A DNA stretch of 64,000 nt. Origin: Gordionus sp. m RMFG-2023 (taxonomy: Eukaryota > Nematomorpha > Gordioida > Chordodea > Parachordodidae). The stretch covers positions 38,302,508-38,366,507 of the forward strand of contig NC_088776.1 of the NCBI RefSeq assembly GCF_954871325.1. The letters run 5' to 3'. This document shows, piece by piece, positions 44,101-53,689 of the stretch (positions are counted from its first letter, which is position 1; each line of letters opens with the position of its first letter). Under the pieces are notes generated by a model. The model saw only the letters and a program-made list of their open reading frames with translations. It had not been told where the DNA came from and made no database searches. The position numbers and the translations under genes are program-made.

Positions 44101-47003
44101 TGCAGTTTAATGTTGTTAAATTTAGTCTTCAAAAAAATTTATTAAAATCACATACAAACCTTCCCCCATGTTTTTCATGGCTCTCTAACACGATGTGGAT
44201 GTGAATCCATGACGTAATTGAAATTTTAGAAGGACAACCTCTTAGACAACATACATAATCGATGTAACCATTTTATAATTGAATTATTTTATATTTTAGA
44301 ATTAGGGTCCTCAGTGGAAAGGTGGGGGGGGGGGTGTAGATTGGAGGGAGGGTAGAAAGGTTAGAAGGATATGGGATAGGGTTAATATATAATTTAAAAT
44401 GGTTTAAATAGAATTTTATATTTTTACTATTTAATGCCAACTACACTACAATAAAAAAATTTTATATTATCTAAAAACTCAATTTAACATATCAAGGGGC
44501 GTATCATTTTAAACTGTAAATTTAATGGGGAATCTGGAAATAAAAAAAATAATATTTATATTTCTGAAAATATATTTAAAAAATAATATATGTCGGTTGA
44601 GATTTGAAATTCATTGGGATTCTGAATCTCTCAATTTTAAATTATTTGAAGTAAATCCAAATATCTGATTTGAATGAAAATGTATTACAACATATAGCAG
44701 AGACTTTCATGTGCCGGACCAGCCATCAGCCCATAAAATTATATTTTCTAGCTGGCCTGGGGTTTTGGAAATATTTTAAATAGGTTTGGGCCTGGCTTAA
44801 CCCTAAAAATTTATATTTATATTTAGTATATATAAAACATTTGCTAACTTAAAAAATATATTACAACTTTTTTTTCTTCTAATAATAATAAATTACAGTA
44901 TCAAAAAAAATATGATCACCTAAATGCACTGAAACAAAATTTTTGAAATTTATTATGGGCTTGTCCTGGGCCTATAAATTTTTTTTACTGCGGGTCTGGG
45001 CCGGGCCTGATCAATAAATCCAGGCGCATGAAGGTCTCTATTATGGAGTGTCCAAATTTTGAATTTCAAATAATTTTGCTTCGATTTATTGCTATTAATT
45101 TATATCTGTTTTTTAAATAGATTTTTCATGAAAATTATTTAAAAAATACATAAAAGTGTATGGGGAATATATTCTACACGTGTTGGAATATATTTCTGAA
45201 TTGAAATTTAAGAAATACCTTTCGCGAGCGATGTAAAATTGAGAAATTCCGAATCCCCGTGGATTCATTTTTCGATATGACATATATAATAGTAATGGCT
45301 TTTTATTTTAATTTTTATCCCACTCAATCAAATGCTACCTTTATTTATTTAAAAGGTATATTTAAGATATAATTAAGATACTTTTTTATTATAATATTAT
45401 AAAGTATACTTAATGCCAAAATTGGAAATATATTGCTAAACTCCAATTGTTAATTAAACCAATTTTTTTTCCCATTCAGTTAGATATTTTATTTATATAT
45501 AAAACATATAATTAAATGATTATAAAATATTATTGTTACCTTTTATTAATAAAACATTCTCATCGTTTTCATCACCGAGATATCTCTGTTTAAAGACATT
45601 TTCTGGCACACTAATAAGTCTTTCAACTGGTATATTGGAAGGTAAGGTATTTTTATTTTACGATAATTTTTAAATAAGTTCTTAAAGTAATCATTCAAAG
45701 TTTAATAAGTTTTAAAATTTATATTCTTATCTCCATATCCTCTTAATACAATATCAAATATTTCTATTTTTTTTTCTTAGACTTTTTTAATATTATTTGG
45801 AAAAATTTAAAGTTCATCTACTAATCGCTATGCCAATTCTTTCTTTTTTTTAAAAAATTTCTTGGCATGGTTTACCTATAACTATTAATTCCTAAAAAAA
45901 TTTAAGCTAATTCTGTGAAGTATGATCAAGGTATCAGTAAAAAAAAGGTTTTCTAAAAAAATAATCAGAGCGAATTGATTTGTTATTCATCAAGTAACTG
46001 AATAAAAAAAATTTATTCCAGAATATTCAAGAAATTGATCTAACGCTTAAATATAATTGTTGTTTTTGTTCTCCAAGCCCTCTAATATTTATTGGATACA
46101 TACTTATAATAATTATTTTTTATTATATATTATTCAAAAAATATTTAGTCCTACTACGACTATGACGATTCCAAAGATTCCAAAGTAAATTTTTACTTTA
46201 TAATTATAAATAATAGAAATGAATAATATGAGAGTTCAAAATTATTTTAAAGAATTTTTTTTTACTGTTAGTCACTATCAGTAATTGGCTAAAACCTAAT
46301 TATTAAAACTCTAGTTCATTCTATCCATAGTTTATTTGATTGATGTAAACCTAGGTTTTGGTAAGTTCAGTTTCTTCCAAATTATTGGCTTCCATAATTA
46401 TAATCTTTATCCACTTACATTTTAACTACTAATCCTTTTTAATTAATACCTCTATACTCCTTATGCCTTATATATAAAACATAATGTTAAACTTTGAAGT
46501 CTGGCTATGACACAAGTACATATGGCGGGGATTATTCTAGCTACGGAGGAGAATCCGGCACTTACGATGCATATGGAACCTACGATGCCTCCTACGGAAC
46601 TGAATCTGGGGCATACGGTACCGAATCAGCCTATGGAACTGAAAGCGGAGCTTATGGAACAGAAAGTGGAACGTATGGAACTGAAGGAACATACGGAACC
46701 GAGGGGACTTATGGAACCGAAGGTACTTATGGAACCGAAGGTACTTATGGAACCGAAGGTACTTATGGAACCGAAAGTGGTACTTACGGAACAGGTAGTG
46801 CAGCTTATGGAACAGAAAGCGGGACGTACGGAACAGACAGTGGGGCAAGTGGGACTTACGGGACAGATAGTGCTGCTTATGGAACTGAAGGTGGAGCGTA
46901 TGGTACTGAATCTGGAACCTATGATGCGTCTAAGACAGCCGGTTCGGAATATGGCGCATCTCAAGAATACAGTTCAGCTTACACCGATGAATCCAAGAAA
47001 TAG
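28992..47003 (+). CDS. Classical-like small cadherin with Tyr/Gly-rich tail (whole gene, 11 exons)
   Basis: This is a calcium-dependent cell-adhesion receptor of the cadherin superfamily, predicted at about 991 residues. Eleven exons join with matching phases at all ten junctions: 28992-29132, 29774-29942, 34283-34587, 35379-35567, 37480-37584, 37836-38069, 38152-38712, 39214-39547, 39718-39870, 39987-40231, 46149-46184 and 46500-47003 (12 blocks if the first is counted as signal exon plus 11). The order is: signal peptide, about five extracellular cadherin (EC) repeats, one membrane helix, and a long cytoplasmic tail. Calcium motifs are clear in the later repeats (NINDNPPVF, ATDRDLD, AIDEGAP, ASDMG, AIDKDN, AIDTGTPP) and absent from the first. 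The tail shows no beta-catenin or p120 motif that I recognise; it is Tyr/Gly/Glu/Thr low complexity. The introns carry many transposons. Confidence 0.82.
29774..29942 (+). CDS. Cadherin exon 2: body of EC1
   Basis: It joins exon 1 in phase 0 and ends in phase 1. EIVLIDNHGQLFISPSYNLN and RRIIEEDIVIQART fit the G-x-I-x-LD-E-x-Y-x-V-x-A core of an EC repeat. However, ART-K-RG replaces the usual A-x-D-x-G calcium motif. The donor region AAGTAAATAC is part of a 35 bp tandem duplication (29941 and 29976), so two equivalent donors exist. Confidence 0.55.
33019..33344. mobile_element. MITE with element-D-type ends, in cadherin intron
   Basis: The ends are TATAGGCATAGCCGGGGGAG and TTGGCTACGCCTTA, inverted, with G/C-rich stretches inside them. 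The interior (ATAAAGGCCTATATGTGAAC, CCTCCAATAAAATTTATAG) is shared with the copies at 36160-37020 and 38790-39150. The flanking 8-mers do not match well. Confidence 0.65.
34283..34587 (+). CDS. Cadherin exon 3: end of EC1, basic linker, start of EC2
   Basis: The acceptor CAATCATCTTAG gives phase 1 continuation. GYVEYVSVSISAL completes EC1. A Lys/His/Arg-rich linker of about 60 residues follows (KPKIIKHRATHSKAHKVGAK). QTYTGSVEENSI then opens EC2. The donor AAT|GTATAT is in phase 0. Confidence 0.7.
35379..35567 (+). CDS. Cadherin exon 4: body of EC2
   Basis: 63 codons, phase 0 at both ends. NGFDGFLREPTYKLINPPAE, then NGDICTTKMLDFEIKFIYNF and QVKVAVKSVSS. The LDFE block is the EC LDRE-type calcium site; A-x-D-x-G is replaced by AVKSVSS. 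The donor ATA|GTAAAT joins the next exon at V-T-V-I-N. Confidence 0.75.
36160..37020. mobile_element. Same MITE family, interrupted by another MITE
   Basis: TTTTCATAAATATCATTTTA, TATAGCCAATGGCCAATAAG and ACCTCCAATAAAATTTT match the copies at 33019 and 38790. The middle is interrupted by a CAGAGATCTG element (36298-36825) that is absent from the other copies. Confidence 0.6.
36298..36825. mobile_element. CAGAGACC-group MITE nested in the intron MITE
   Basis: It starts CAGAGATCTGCGCAGCCCGA and ends GACGTGCAGATCTTA, with GGGCCGGG blocks inside. The interior resembles 8240-8677. The duplication is only approximate (AATATATA against TATTATAA). Confidence 0.6.
37480..37584 (+). CDS. Cadherin exon 5: EC2-EC3 junction
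   Basis: 35 codons, phase 0. It encodes VTVININDNPPVFEKTSY, the classic D-x-N-D-N-x-P-x-F calcium linker between EC repeats, and the first strand of EC3. Donor ACG|GTAAAT. Confidence 0.88.
37836..38069 (+). CDS. Cadherin exon 6: EC3
   Basis: 78 codons, phase 0. VKATDRDLDVDG (calcium), FEVKEDSGEVKV, KSSLDFVKKSQYTMTIKAID and EGAP form a well-kept EC repeat. The acceptor ATAATAAG is weak, but the phase and protein fit are good. Donor AAA|GTAAAT. Confidence 0.85.
38152..38712 (+). CDS. Cadherin exon 7: Pro/Asn-rich linker and EC4
   Basis: 187 codons. An unusually long linker (SKAKRDIFGNEF ... RQVPPPAPKKGNDNS) precedes EC4 (FKVSISESVPVGYVITQVEG, RDPDPVDGSG, IDSTTGKITVVKPLNYQEE, VQASDMGP). Two cysteines (GECGSYRKEEKCF) lie close enough to pair. 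KAKR-D in the linker resembles a furin site, which is inference only. Confidence 0.88.
38790..39150. mobile_element. Third copy of the intron MITE family
   Basis: TTCTCATAAATGTCATTTTA, TATAGCCAAAGGCTTATAAT and a C-rich right end match the copies at 33019 and 36160. It lies in the short intron between cadherin exons 7 and 8. Confidence 0.55.
39214..39547 (+). CDS. Cadherin exon 8: EC5
   Basis: The junction reads NKYEP-EF, the expected inter-repeat linker. EC5 holds LDIRAIDKDNINSKLTY, an NNTD N-glycosylation motif, and EITMKAIDTGTPPKEVVGKV. The donor GGCAG|GTTATT is in phase 1. Confidence 0.88.
39718..39870 (+). CDS. Cadherin exon 9: juxtamembrane and transmembrane segment
   Basis: After GEVDKVLSQATDTSIAP comes a single hydrophobic helix of about 25 residues (LISLVVVVIVIVFLLLIVGV ...), then AYSTGQKPTQ. 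Phase 1 in and out matches both neighbours. Confidence 0.88.
39987..40231 (+). CDS. Cadherin exon 10: proximal cytoplasmic tail
   Basis: It joins exon 9 with a GTC codon across the junction (acceptor TCGGCTAAG). IKIPLMLGGSGRSSDDKKKA, a Gly-rich GGGGGGFF stretch, MDDYDTNYKYDYDYSYGDYG and EYDNYDSSYGDSYSKD follow. Tyrosine and aspartate dominate. The donor GAT|GTAAGT is close to consensus. The next intron is 5.9 kb and full of transposons. Confidence 0.85.
41040..43741. mobile_element. hAT remnant hosting a piggyBac element
   Basis: The left end CAGGGACCTAGAACG and right end GTTATTTCTGGTTCCTG are loosely inverted, both followed by GGAACGTTCC-type DNA. On the + strand, 43501-43582 encodes a broken BED finger (SSKCHHCKTRI, then YLLRHLKTH in another frame). 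Flanking 8-mers do not match, so the exact ends are uncertain. Confidence 0.45.
41208..43159 (-). mobile_element. piggyBac-type transposon, decayed
   Basis: The ends are TTAACCCGTTAATTACCAA (41208) and, inverted, TTAATCCATTAATCACCAA (43159), with the TTAA target typical of piggyBac. The minus strand encodes an acidic N-terminal part (LDALLENSGEHEIIVIQSDN), a DDE core (IPLLWKPNYKMYMRGKPVKI, GVKVWVLSSSCGYPFAFNIY, AGKDDNEIS), and a C-terminal cysteine cluster (RCKWCKINTTYKCDKC). Frame changes and stops separate these blocks, so it is inactive. Confidence 0.8.
44698..45040 (+). mobile_element. MITE derived from the ZMYM-type hAT
   Basis: It begins CAGAGACTTTCATGTGCCGG and ends GCATGAAGGTCTCTA. 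The interior (TTTTCTTCTAATAATAATAA, then CAGTATC) matches 55070-55110, just after the transposase remnant at 53690-55344. It is a deletion derivative of that hAT. The TSD is not preserved. Confidence 0.65.
46149..46184 (+). CDS. Cadherin exon 11: 36 bp microexon
   Basis: Twelve codons, SYYDYDDSKDSK, in phase 0, between acceptor AAATATTTAG and donor AAA|GTAAAT. The composition continues the Tyr/Asp theme of the exons on either side, and skipping it would keep the frame. Confidence 0.65.
46500..47003 (+). CDS. Cadherin exon 12 (last): YGTE-repeat tail
   Basis: 167 codons to TAG at 47001. It opens SGYDTSTYGGDYSSYGGESG, continues with about twenty YGTE/YGTD units, including five consecutive TYGTEG hexamers encoded by an 18 bp minisatellite near 46675-46775, and ends SAYTDESKK. 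Almost every residue is Tyr, Gly, Thr, Ser, Glu, Asp or Ala. The codon use is more GC-balanced than the surroundings. Frames on the other strand and the alternative + frame are shadows of the repeat. Confidence 0.88.
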   Translation, partial: SGYDTSTYGGDYSSYGGESGTYDAYGTYDASYGTESGAYGTESAYGTESGAYGTESGTYGTEGTYGTEGTYGTEGTYGTEGTYGTEGTYGTESGTYGTGSAAYGTESGTYGTDSGASGTYGTDSAAYGTEGGAYGTESGTYDASKTAGSEYGASQEYSSAYTDESKK

Positions 47004-47133
47004 CTGCGATTGCCAAAAAATCTCATATCTATGGTTGTAATAATATTAGTTTTATGATAAAAAGATTCTAATTAAATTGTTTTATTTGATCAATTTCATA
47101 TTTTATTCAAATCAAGTTTTATATTAACTAATT

Positions 47134-47139
47134 AATAAA
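47134..47139 (+). promoter_or_regulatory. Candidate polyadenylation signal of the cadherin gene
   Basis: AATAAA 131 bp after the stop codon. Such hexamers are frequent in this AT-rich DNA, so position is the only support. Confidence 0.3.
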
Positions 47140-47305
47140 TTTTTAGATGGTTGAATAATAGCTCTAATAAAAACTTTCACTATAGCTTTTTTAGATGGTA
47201 AACAAGTTTCTTCATATATACTCGATTCTAACTATGCCCTTATCAGGGTTGGGTAAATCTTCAATTTGAACTTAAATATAAATACACTACAAAAAAGTAT
47301 TTGAA

Positions 47306-47461
47306 ATAGTGGTCTGCAAGGCCCGACCCCTTCCCCTGATCCGAATTTACTTTGGTCTTGGGTGAGTTTAATTTTTAAATATAATTTTGGTTCGGGTGAC
47401 AAAAAATTTTTTTTTAATTTCAGGCCAGGTCTAATGATATTTAGAACCCGATGCAGATCTC
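47306..47461. mobile_element. Short CAGAGACC-group MITE
   Basis: Left end TGGTCTGCAAGGCCCGAC, right end GATGCAGATCTCTA, with GGCCAGGTC blocks. The DNA on either side (TTGAACTTAAATATAAATAC and TTGAATATAAATATAAATAC) is itself similar. Confidence 0.45.
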
Positions 47462-47469
47462 TAATTTGA

Positions 47470-49250
47470 ATATAAATATAAATACGTTTTAAAAAAATGT
47501 ATTTTAAATATGATGATTAAATACCTAAAAAAATATTTTAATACAAATATTTTGACAAATAAATACTTTGACGAATACATTTTGTCGATTTTTTTAAGTG
47601 CTACTTATTTTTATTATTAACCATTTTTTTTAAATTATCAAATATCTGCTATAATGTAGACATTATAAATAATATAAATATTGTTGCGGCAGTACTACTG
47701 CCGCAATCTCTTAAATTCTGTGATAATTCATGATTTTATACTTAATAAAATAATGTGAAAGTTATTGCTATTAATATTGCTACAATTTTAATTTATATCC
47801 GAATTGTAAGATTATTATCAATCAATTTTAATCGATAAGTTTTAGTCACAATTTTTATAAATTTTTGTATATTGCTATTTTACAATATTTTTTTAATATT
47901 TTTAACTTCCTTTTTTTATATTGATGAAATAATAAAAATTTGCCTTTTTATATATAAGTCTAATGTAAGTTTGTATAAAAAAGAGTTCAACTTGGTTTAT
48001 AGGTTTGAACCGAGCCGATATTTTAAGAATTGAAGTCTAACCATGAATAATTATTATCAACCCGAACCTGATCCGATATTTGTTTCAGTTCGGATCTCTG
48101 GTTTCTATATAAGCTATATAAAATATTTTTGCCTGGATTCTGTGGCAACGTAAACATCCATGTAATTTGACAATTTTGGATGGTTTTCAAAATATCCATC
48201 AAAAATCAATAATATAGTGAAAGCTAAATGTAAAATCCAGCAATTTATTATATTCTCTATTAAATATTATTAATTATCGAACCAATTCACAAATTTTTTT
48301 AGCTGTTCGGCCGGTTAAATATTCATTTAGATCAGTTTCAATAAAATATACCGGTTTAAAGGTTTGGTTTAGGTTCGGTTTGGATTCCTCATAGAAACTC
48401 CTCTTCTTTGATTACTATATCTTCCTCACCTTCAAAAAAAAACTTGTGTTTTCGCTTTCGTAATATAATCATTTTAAAAATTAAACAGGATTTAAAATAA
48501 TGAATTTTAATTTTTTCACTAACTCGGGTTATTTAAATAATTAAATGTGGATTTACATTTTAAAATCAAATAATAATAAAAAAAATAATATTTGTATTTG
48601 TCTAAAAATCGTAAAATTAAAATAAATACAAAATACTTTTTATCCCCACCCCCTTCCCTATGTAGAAAATATGATTAGTAAAATTTTCGCTTCATAATAT
48701 ACTTTTATATTGATATCTAGCCTAAAATTTGCTTTTTCTTTTAAATTAATACGCACCCCCTTCTTAATTTTCTAATTCTATAAAATAATCTCAGAAAATC
48801 CTTCTTTTATTTAAAAAAGGTGCTTGAAATCTTAATCTACGAATAAAGAATATTATAGATGCATTTCATTTTAAAATTAAATTTTCATATAATAAATTTG
48901 TTATAAATTTTATTTTAACTTTTCAAAACGGGACACTTACCAGAGACTCCATAATTCGTAAGGACTATTGACCCCCCCCCCCTCCTCTCCATATTTTTAA
49001 TTGCGCATTTAGTATTACTATAATTTATTAAAAAATCTCTCAATCTTAAGCCTTGAAGGTAACAAATCAACTATTATAATCGGTTTCAATTTCACGGTAA
49101 CCAATCCATTACTTTGGTATACATTACCGATGGTGCCACAAATCTATTTGGCTACTTTTTTATGCTACCATTACTAAATTATAAAAGTATTAAAGCTACA
49201 GCTGAGACATCTAGTCTTCTATTTTGAAATTAGATAAAAAGTTTATTTTT
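47470..49250. other. Downstream flank of the cadherin gene
   Basis: AT-rich DNA without a recognisable gene. A GAACCGAGCCGATATT ... CGGATCTCTG segment at 48008-48110 looks like another degraded MITE. C-runs lie at 48652 and 48973. Confidence 0.35.
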
Positions 49251-49259
49251 AATCACGAT

Positions 49260-50600
49260 GATAGTAATTTTTATTAGATTTTATGTTTATTTATTTTTTT
49301 ACTATAATTGCTTTAGTGCTTCTAGATTTTCCGTTCTAACATGAATCTTGATAAAATATTAGGAATTTTTATATTTTGCTAATAACTTTTTTATTTATAT
49401 TGTTTACAAAACGGATTGAATTAAAAGATATTTCATTTTAGCAATATATATTATTGGCCTAGATAGAATTAACGCTTTCAAAAGTTTGGCAAATTTCATG
49501 TTTGGGATTAGTAATATGAATTATATTCATAACAATTTTTAAAAATATAACTCGATTCAAAATATAATGGGATTTAAACTATTTTATTTCTATATCTATT
49601 ATATAAACTGAAAAGAACAAATAATATCTATAAAGATCATAGAATTATAAGATTCAAAAATATTTTGAATCAGAAAAAACCTTGTAATTAGACTAATTGA
49701 TTTTTGAATCGCAATTTAATTCGATATTTACGACTTAGCCTTAGGCATTCCATTATTTTTATTTTTTCTCTTATAGCTGGTTTTTGTTTATCAACTAAAA
49801 AACTTATTCAGGAATTAGTAAGTACTACAGGTATTTCATATTGGTTCACCCATATCTTCAATGTTTCTATAATTTCCCTTTCTAGTATGATGCTAATCAT
49901 GAAAATTTTATTTTCCAATAATGCGTTTGTCATTAAACTATCTACTAAATGGGCTGAAGAATTAAAATATACTAAATACGCACTGATTATATAAATTTCA
50001 GAATTAATGCTTACAAAAGTGTAGCCTTCATGTTTAAGGCGTGATATCATATTTTATTAAACTTGAAACTTGGTTACTTTTTTTACGGGGCGGCAAAATT
50101 AATTGAAGAATTAATAAGTGAAAGTAAATATTAGAGCAAACTAGATATTTAGAACTCCTAGATACTCCTTTCTGGTATGATGTTAATTTTGACAATTTTT
50201 TTAAGTCGTCTACCAAACCGAATAAAGCAATAAAATATATAAAGCACTACTTAATGGCTTGATATAAATTTTAGAATTAATAATTCCAGATTGGCTAACT
50301 TTACGCGTAAAGCGTATGTCATAGTTTTTAGTTTTACCTTGTTTATAATCGATTCCTTTTTTCTGATTCTCAAAGTAGATTAAAGATATAATTGGCACTA
50401 GCTAAGTCACAAATATTAGCGCATATTTAATCTTTCTATTTTCATTCTAGCATGATCCTATTTTTTTTTAAATTTTGCTAATACCTATTCTTTATACTGA
50501 TCGTATTAAATTTATATACAATTAAGCACTAACGCTCCTTCAAAATATTGTTACTAAAAATTTTTTCTTTATACTGACTATATTTGTTGAAGCACTTATA
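49260..50600. repeat. Degenerate dispersed repeats, unrecognised
   Basis: A block resembling TTCTAGYATGATGCTAAT, followed by TTTTGCTAATA, recurs about four times (near 49335, 49880, 50170 and 50445). Between the blocks are short open frames of hydrophobic character on both strands. No known domain was recognised. It could be an old gene family or an eroded repeat. Confidence 0.3.
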
Positions 50601-50656
50601 AACAATAAGATAGAAGAAAAAATTGGCACAGATTTAAGCATTAGTACATCCAGTCA

Positions 50657-51170
50657 GCTTCTACATGACAGGAATCTCACTGGATGCAAACCCCCTCAAA
50701 AACCTATGCCTACCCTCCTTGAAAATTTTCGCCGCCGATTACTCTTTTTTAATTAATGGTACCTCCTTCATAAATTTATAATAAATAATTTAAATTATTT
50801 TAGCTTTAACATCAAAATATTGTGAATATAAAAGCGGTGTTTTGTAGATCATGAATTGAATTAAAAACCCCTTATCTCATTTACAATGAATGCACTATTA
50901 TAGTATATTGCTTGGCATGAATATGAGTTTGCTGAGTATTTAAAAGATAGCAATATATTGATTTCGGTCGATGAGTAGCAATATCATTGTATTATAATAA
51001 GTCTATAATAAAAGTATTAATTTTTACAAGAATATTTTTTTGCCCTATTTCATTTAAAAATTTAATAGATAGCACCCCAATAAATTAATCATAACCCCCT
51101 TGGCGCCTACAGCCTCAAAAAATGGGATGCAAACTGCTACCCCCCCCCCTCCCTTCGATCATGTAAACGC
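50657..51170. mobile_element. 514 bp MITE, GCGTCTACATGA family
   Basis: The ends GCTTCTACATGACAGG and TCATGTAAACGC are inverted. The first 60 bp (CACTGGATGCAAACCCCCTC, AAAACCTATGCCTACCC) and the last part (GGATGCAAACTGCTACC) match the MITE at 59925-60363. No duplication of the flanks remains. Confidence 0.65.
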
Positions 51171-51289
51171 TGTTTCCTGTTGTTCAATCAACTTTAACGA
51201 AAATGATATATAGATATTATATATTTTAAAAAGCAAAATAATAATTACGGGAAAATGAAGAGCAAATACGAGTTTGGGGTGCGAGGTCT

Positions 51290-51361
51290 ACCAAAAAAAA
51301 TCATAACCCCACCCCCACCCCCACCCCCAACCCTTTGAATATATCCTGGTTAAGCCACTGA
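51290..51361 (-). mobile_element. hAT-like MITE end
   Basis: Read on the minus strand it begins CAGTGGCTTAACCAGGATAT, then a (GGGGGT)n tract. CAGTGGC-TA-CCAGG is a common hAT terminus. The other end was not identified. Confidence 0.35.
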
Positions 51362-52258
51362 ATTAACATTACATTATTATTACCCATGTTATGTTTAAAT
51401 TAATAATTCATTATAATTATTATATATTGTTTTATTGAGCAATAAGATTTACAATGGTAAAGATTGAAAACTATACTATTCTATAATGAATTATAAAATA
51501 AGCATTAATAGACACTGGACCTAACTTCATCAAAGCTTTTTAATATATTTTGTTTTGCCATCATAATGTATAAACTATATCCTTTTATAATCACTTGATA
51601 GTAATGAAATTAGATATAAAATAAAGCTTTGATTTCGGGTAAAGGAAATAATTTGATGCCCATTGTAATTCTCATCTGAAGCCAAAAATCAATATACGAT
51701 TAATATGTATTAGTTACCATTCTCCACAAATGCATAAAGCTTAAATGGGTGTCTAGTTATTAAGAAGAGCTAATACCAGTGGCGTCACTAGGGAGGAGCG
51801 CGCAGGGGCTCGAGCCCCCTGAAAAATTTGAATAGCCCCCTGAAACAAAAATTATTTTTTTTAATGGCTCCTTAATATCCCCGCTAAAAATAAATTTTTT
51901 GATTGCCCTTTGAAAGATTTCTTTTATAATTCTATTAAGATATAGGTCTAATTTTAATATTTAGAAATTAATAAGACTATCTAAATTTTTATTAAATATA
52001 TACTATTTTAATTATTAGATTAGATAAATACATATAAATTATATTTTCACTGTGTCAGCTGCAATCAAATTCTGTGAAAAATAGAATATCAATATAACTC
52101 ACTAAATATTAATTTAGCATTAACAGTTGAAGCTTAATTGACTTTTATTATTTAAATTATTAGATAACCCTAATTAAATAAATATAATCATTTATTAATT
52201 GAAAGTATTAACAAATTAATATTGTAATTAGCCGAGTAAGTAAACATATAGTTACTAA

Positions 52259-53486
52259 GTTCCGGTTTTTAGTTTAGAATTTTATAAAGGTTTTGTTCCA
52301 TTTTGGTTTTTTTAAAAAAAAATCATATCGGTTCGGTTCGGTTTATAATTTATAACGGTTCTTTTCGGTTTGTTCCGGTTTTTATAAATTTGATTTAAGA
52401 AAAAATTAATCATTAACCATGTATATATTAATTTTAGAGAAAAATCTTTTTAATTTATAATTTCTTATTTAATTTAACCATGATAATCTAATAGATATTT
52501 TTATTAAACTTAGTAAATATAAATTAGACAAATTAATTTTTTTTATTTTATAAATAAATATGATAAAAACAAACATGCATGAATACAATGATGAATAAAA
52601 TAACGCATAAATAATGTATACTAACGGATAACTAAAATATTTTCTAATATTTTAGGATTTAATTTAGTTCTCTGCGCAGAGAGTATAAACTTAATGCTAG
52701 AAAATACTCTTTCTACGGATACATGCGTAGCTGGAACTGCTAGCACAGTTATAGCTAACTTATAAAGTTCTGGCATACTATTATTTACATTTTCCCAATA
52801 ATTCAAAAGATCAGTATCTTTTTCTAATCTCTCTATATTATCAAATGACCGAATTATATATTCTTTCTATACATTTATTATAATTTTCTATGCCCTGAGA
52901 ATTATTCTTATTAAGACTTTCATGCGAAATCTTCAAAATCATCATCTAAATTATCTTTCGAATGCGAACACGTAGGCATAGTATTTAGAATTTCAATATT
53001 CTGATTATTAAGACTTTGTATCAAGTTCCAAGTTTTACAGATGCTTTCTGGGGATCTCTCTTTCTTCAAATGTTAAAAATATTATTTTAATAATAAATAA
53101 TTTATAATGACTTAAATGAATATTAGAATCCTGAATTTAAAAAAACAATATGATTATAAATAAAAAATTATTATATCATTAAAATATTGCTGACCATTTT
53201 ATTTATTGTCATTTAAATTCAATTATCTAAGTTTTTAAAATGAGATAATAAATAAACCATATAATATAAAAATGAATGTAAATAATACTTGATTTCTATT
53301 AGATGTTAGTTATTAATAGTAGAATTATTTAATTTTTTCCTAAATTATTAGCAAGTATTATTATAATTTATAACGGTTCGGTTCGCTCTTTTTATATTTT
53401 CTTTATAACGGTTCGGTTAAGGTTACGGTTCAGAAAATCATAACGGTTCATTCCGGTTTGGCGCTTCGGTTCGGTTTGAAACCCTG
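52259..53486 (-). mobile_element. Deleted copy of hAT family I
   Basis: From GTTCCGGTTTTTAGTTTAGA to GGTTCGGTTTGAAACCCTG it follows the complete element at 14113-17625 in reverse. It lacks the outermost ~19 bp at its left end and most of the transposase. About 1.2 kb is left. Confidence 0.85.
52621..52806 (-). pseudogene. C-terminal piece of hAT family I transposase
   Basis: About 61 codons matching the last part of the frame at 15467-17248: NYWENVNNSMPELYKLAITV, VPATHVSVERVFSSIKFILS and AQRTKLNPKILENIL. Differences such as AMVVLAV to AITVLAV and FFSLK to FSSIK show it is a related but separate lineage. Only the dimerisation domain is intact; the upstream part (52830-53060) is frame-broken. 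Confidence 0.85.
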
Positions 53487-53689
53487 ATTTCTGGTTTATG
53501 TATGTAATAATAAGACCCCCCCCCCCCACTTATTATTTAATTTAATATGTACTGACGGAAGATTTGTCGATGTTTAGTAAATTAGGTTGTTATCCGAGAT
53601 TTCTTGTCATAAATTATTATTCCAATTTCAAAATATGCCCAAAAATATTAACCAAAAAAAATAAAATGTGTTAGAAGAAAATAAAATAT

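Larger units (their letters stand above)
40232..46148 (+). other. Large tail intron of the cadherin gene
   Basis: This 5.9 kb intron separates the first tail exon from the microexon. Its content is a hAT remnant with nested piggyBac (41040-43741), a CAGAGACC-group MITE (44698-45040), a poly-G tract at 44326 and plain AT-rich DNA. No further exon was recognised. Confidence 0.6.

Noticed and set aside
46507-47040. Overlapping frames on both strands across the last cadherin exon
   Set aside because: Repetitive DNA opens all frames. Only the + frame at 46500-47003 has the exon phase and the Tyr/Gly composition of the preceding exons.
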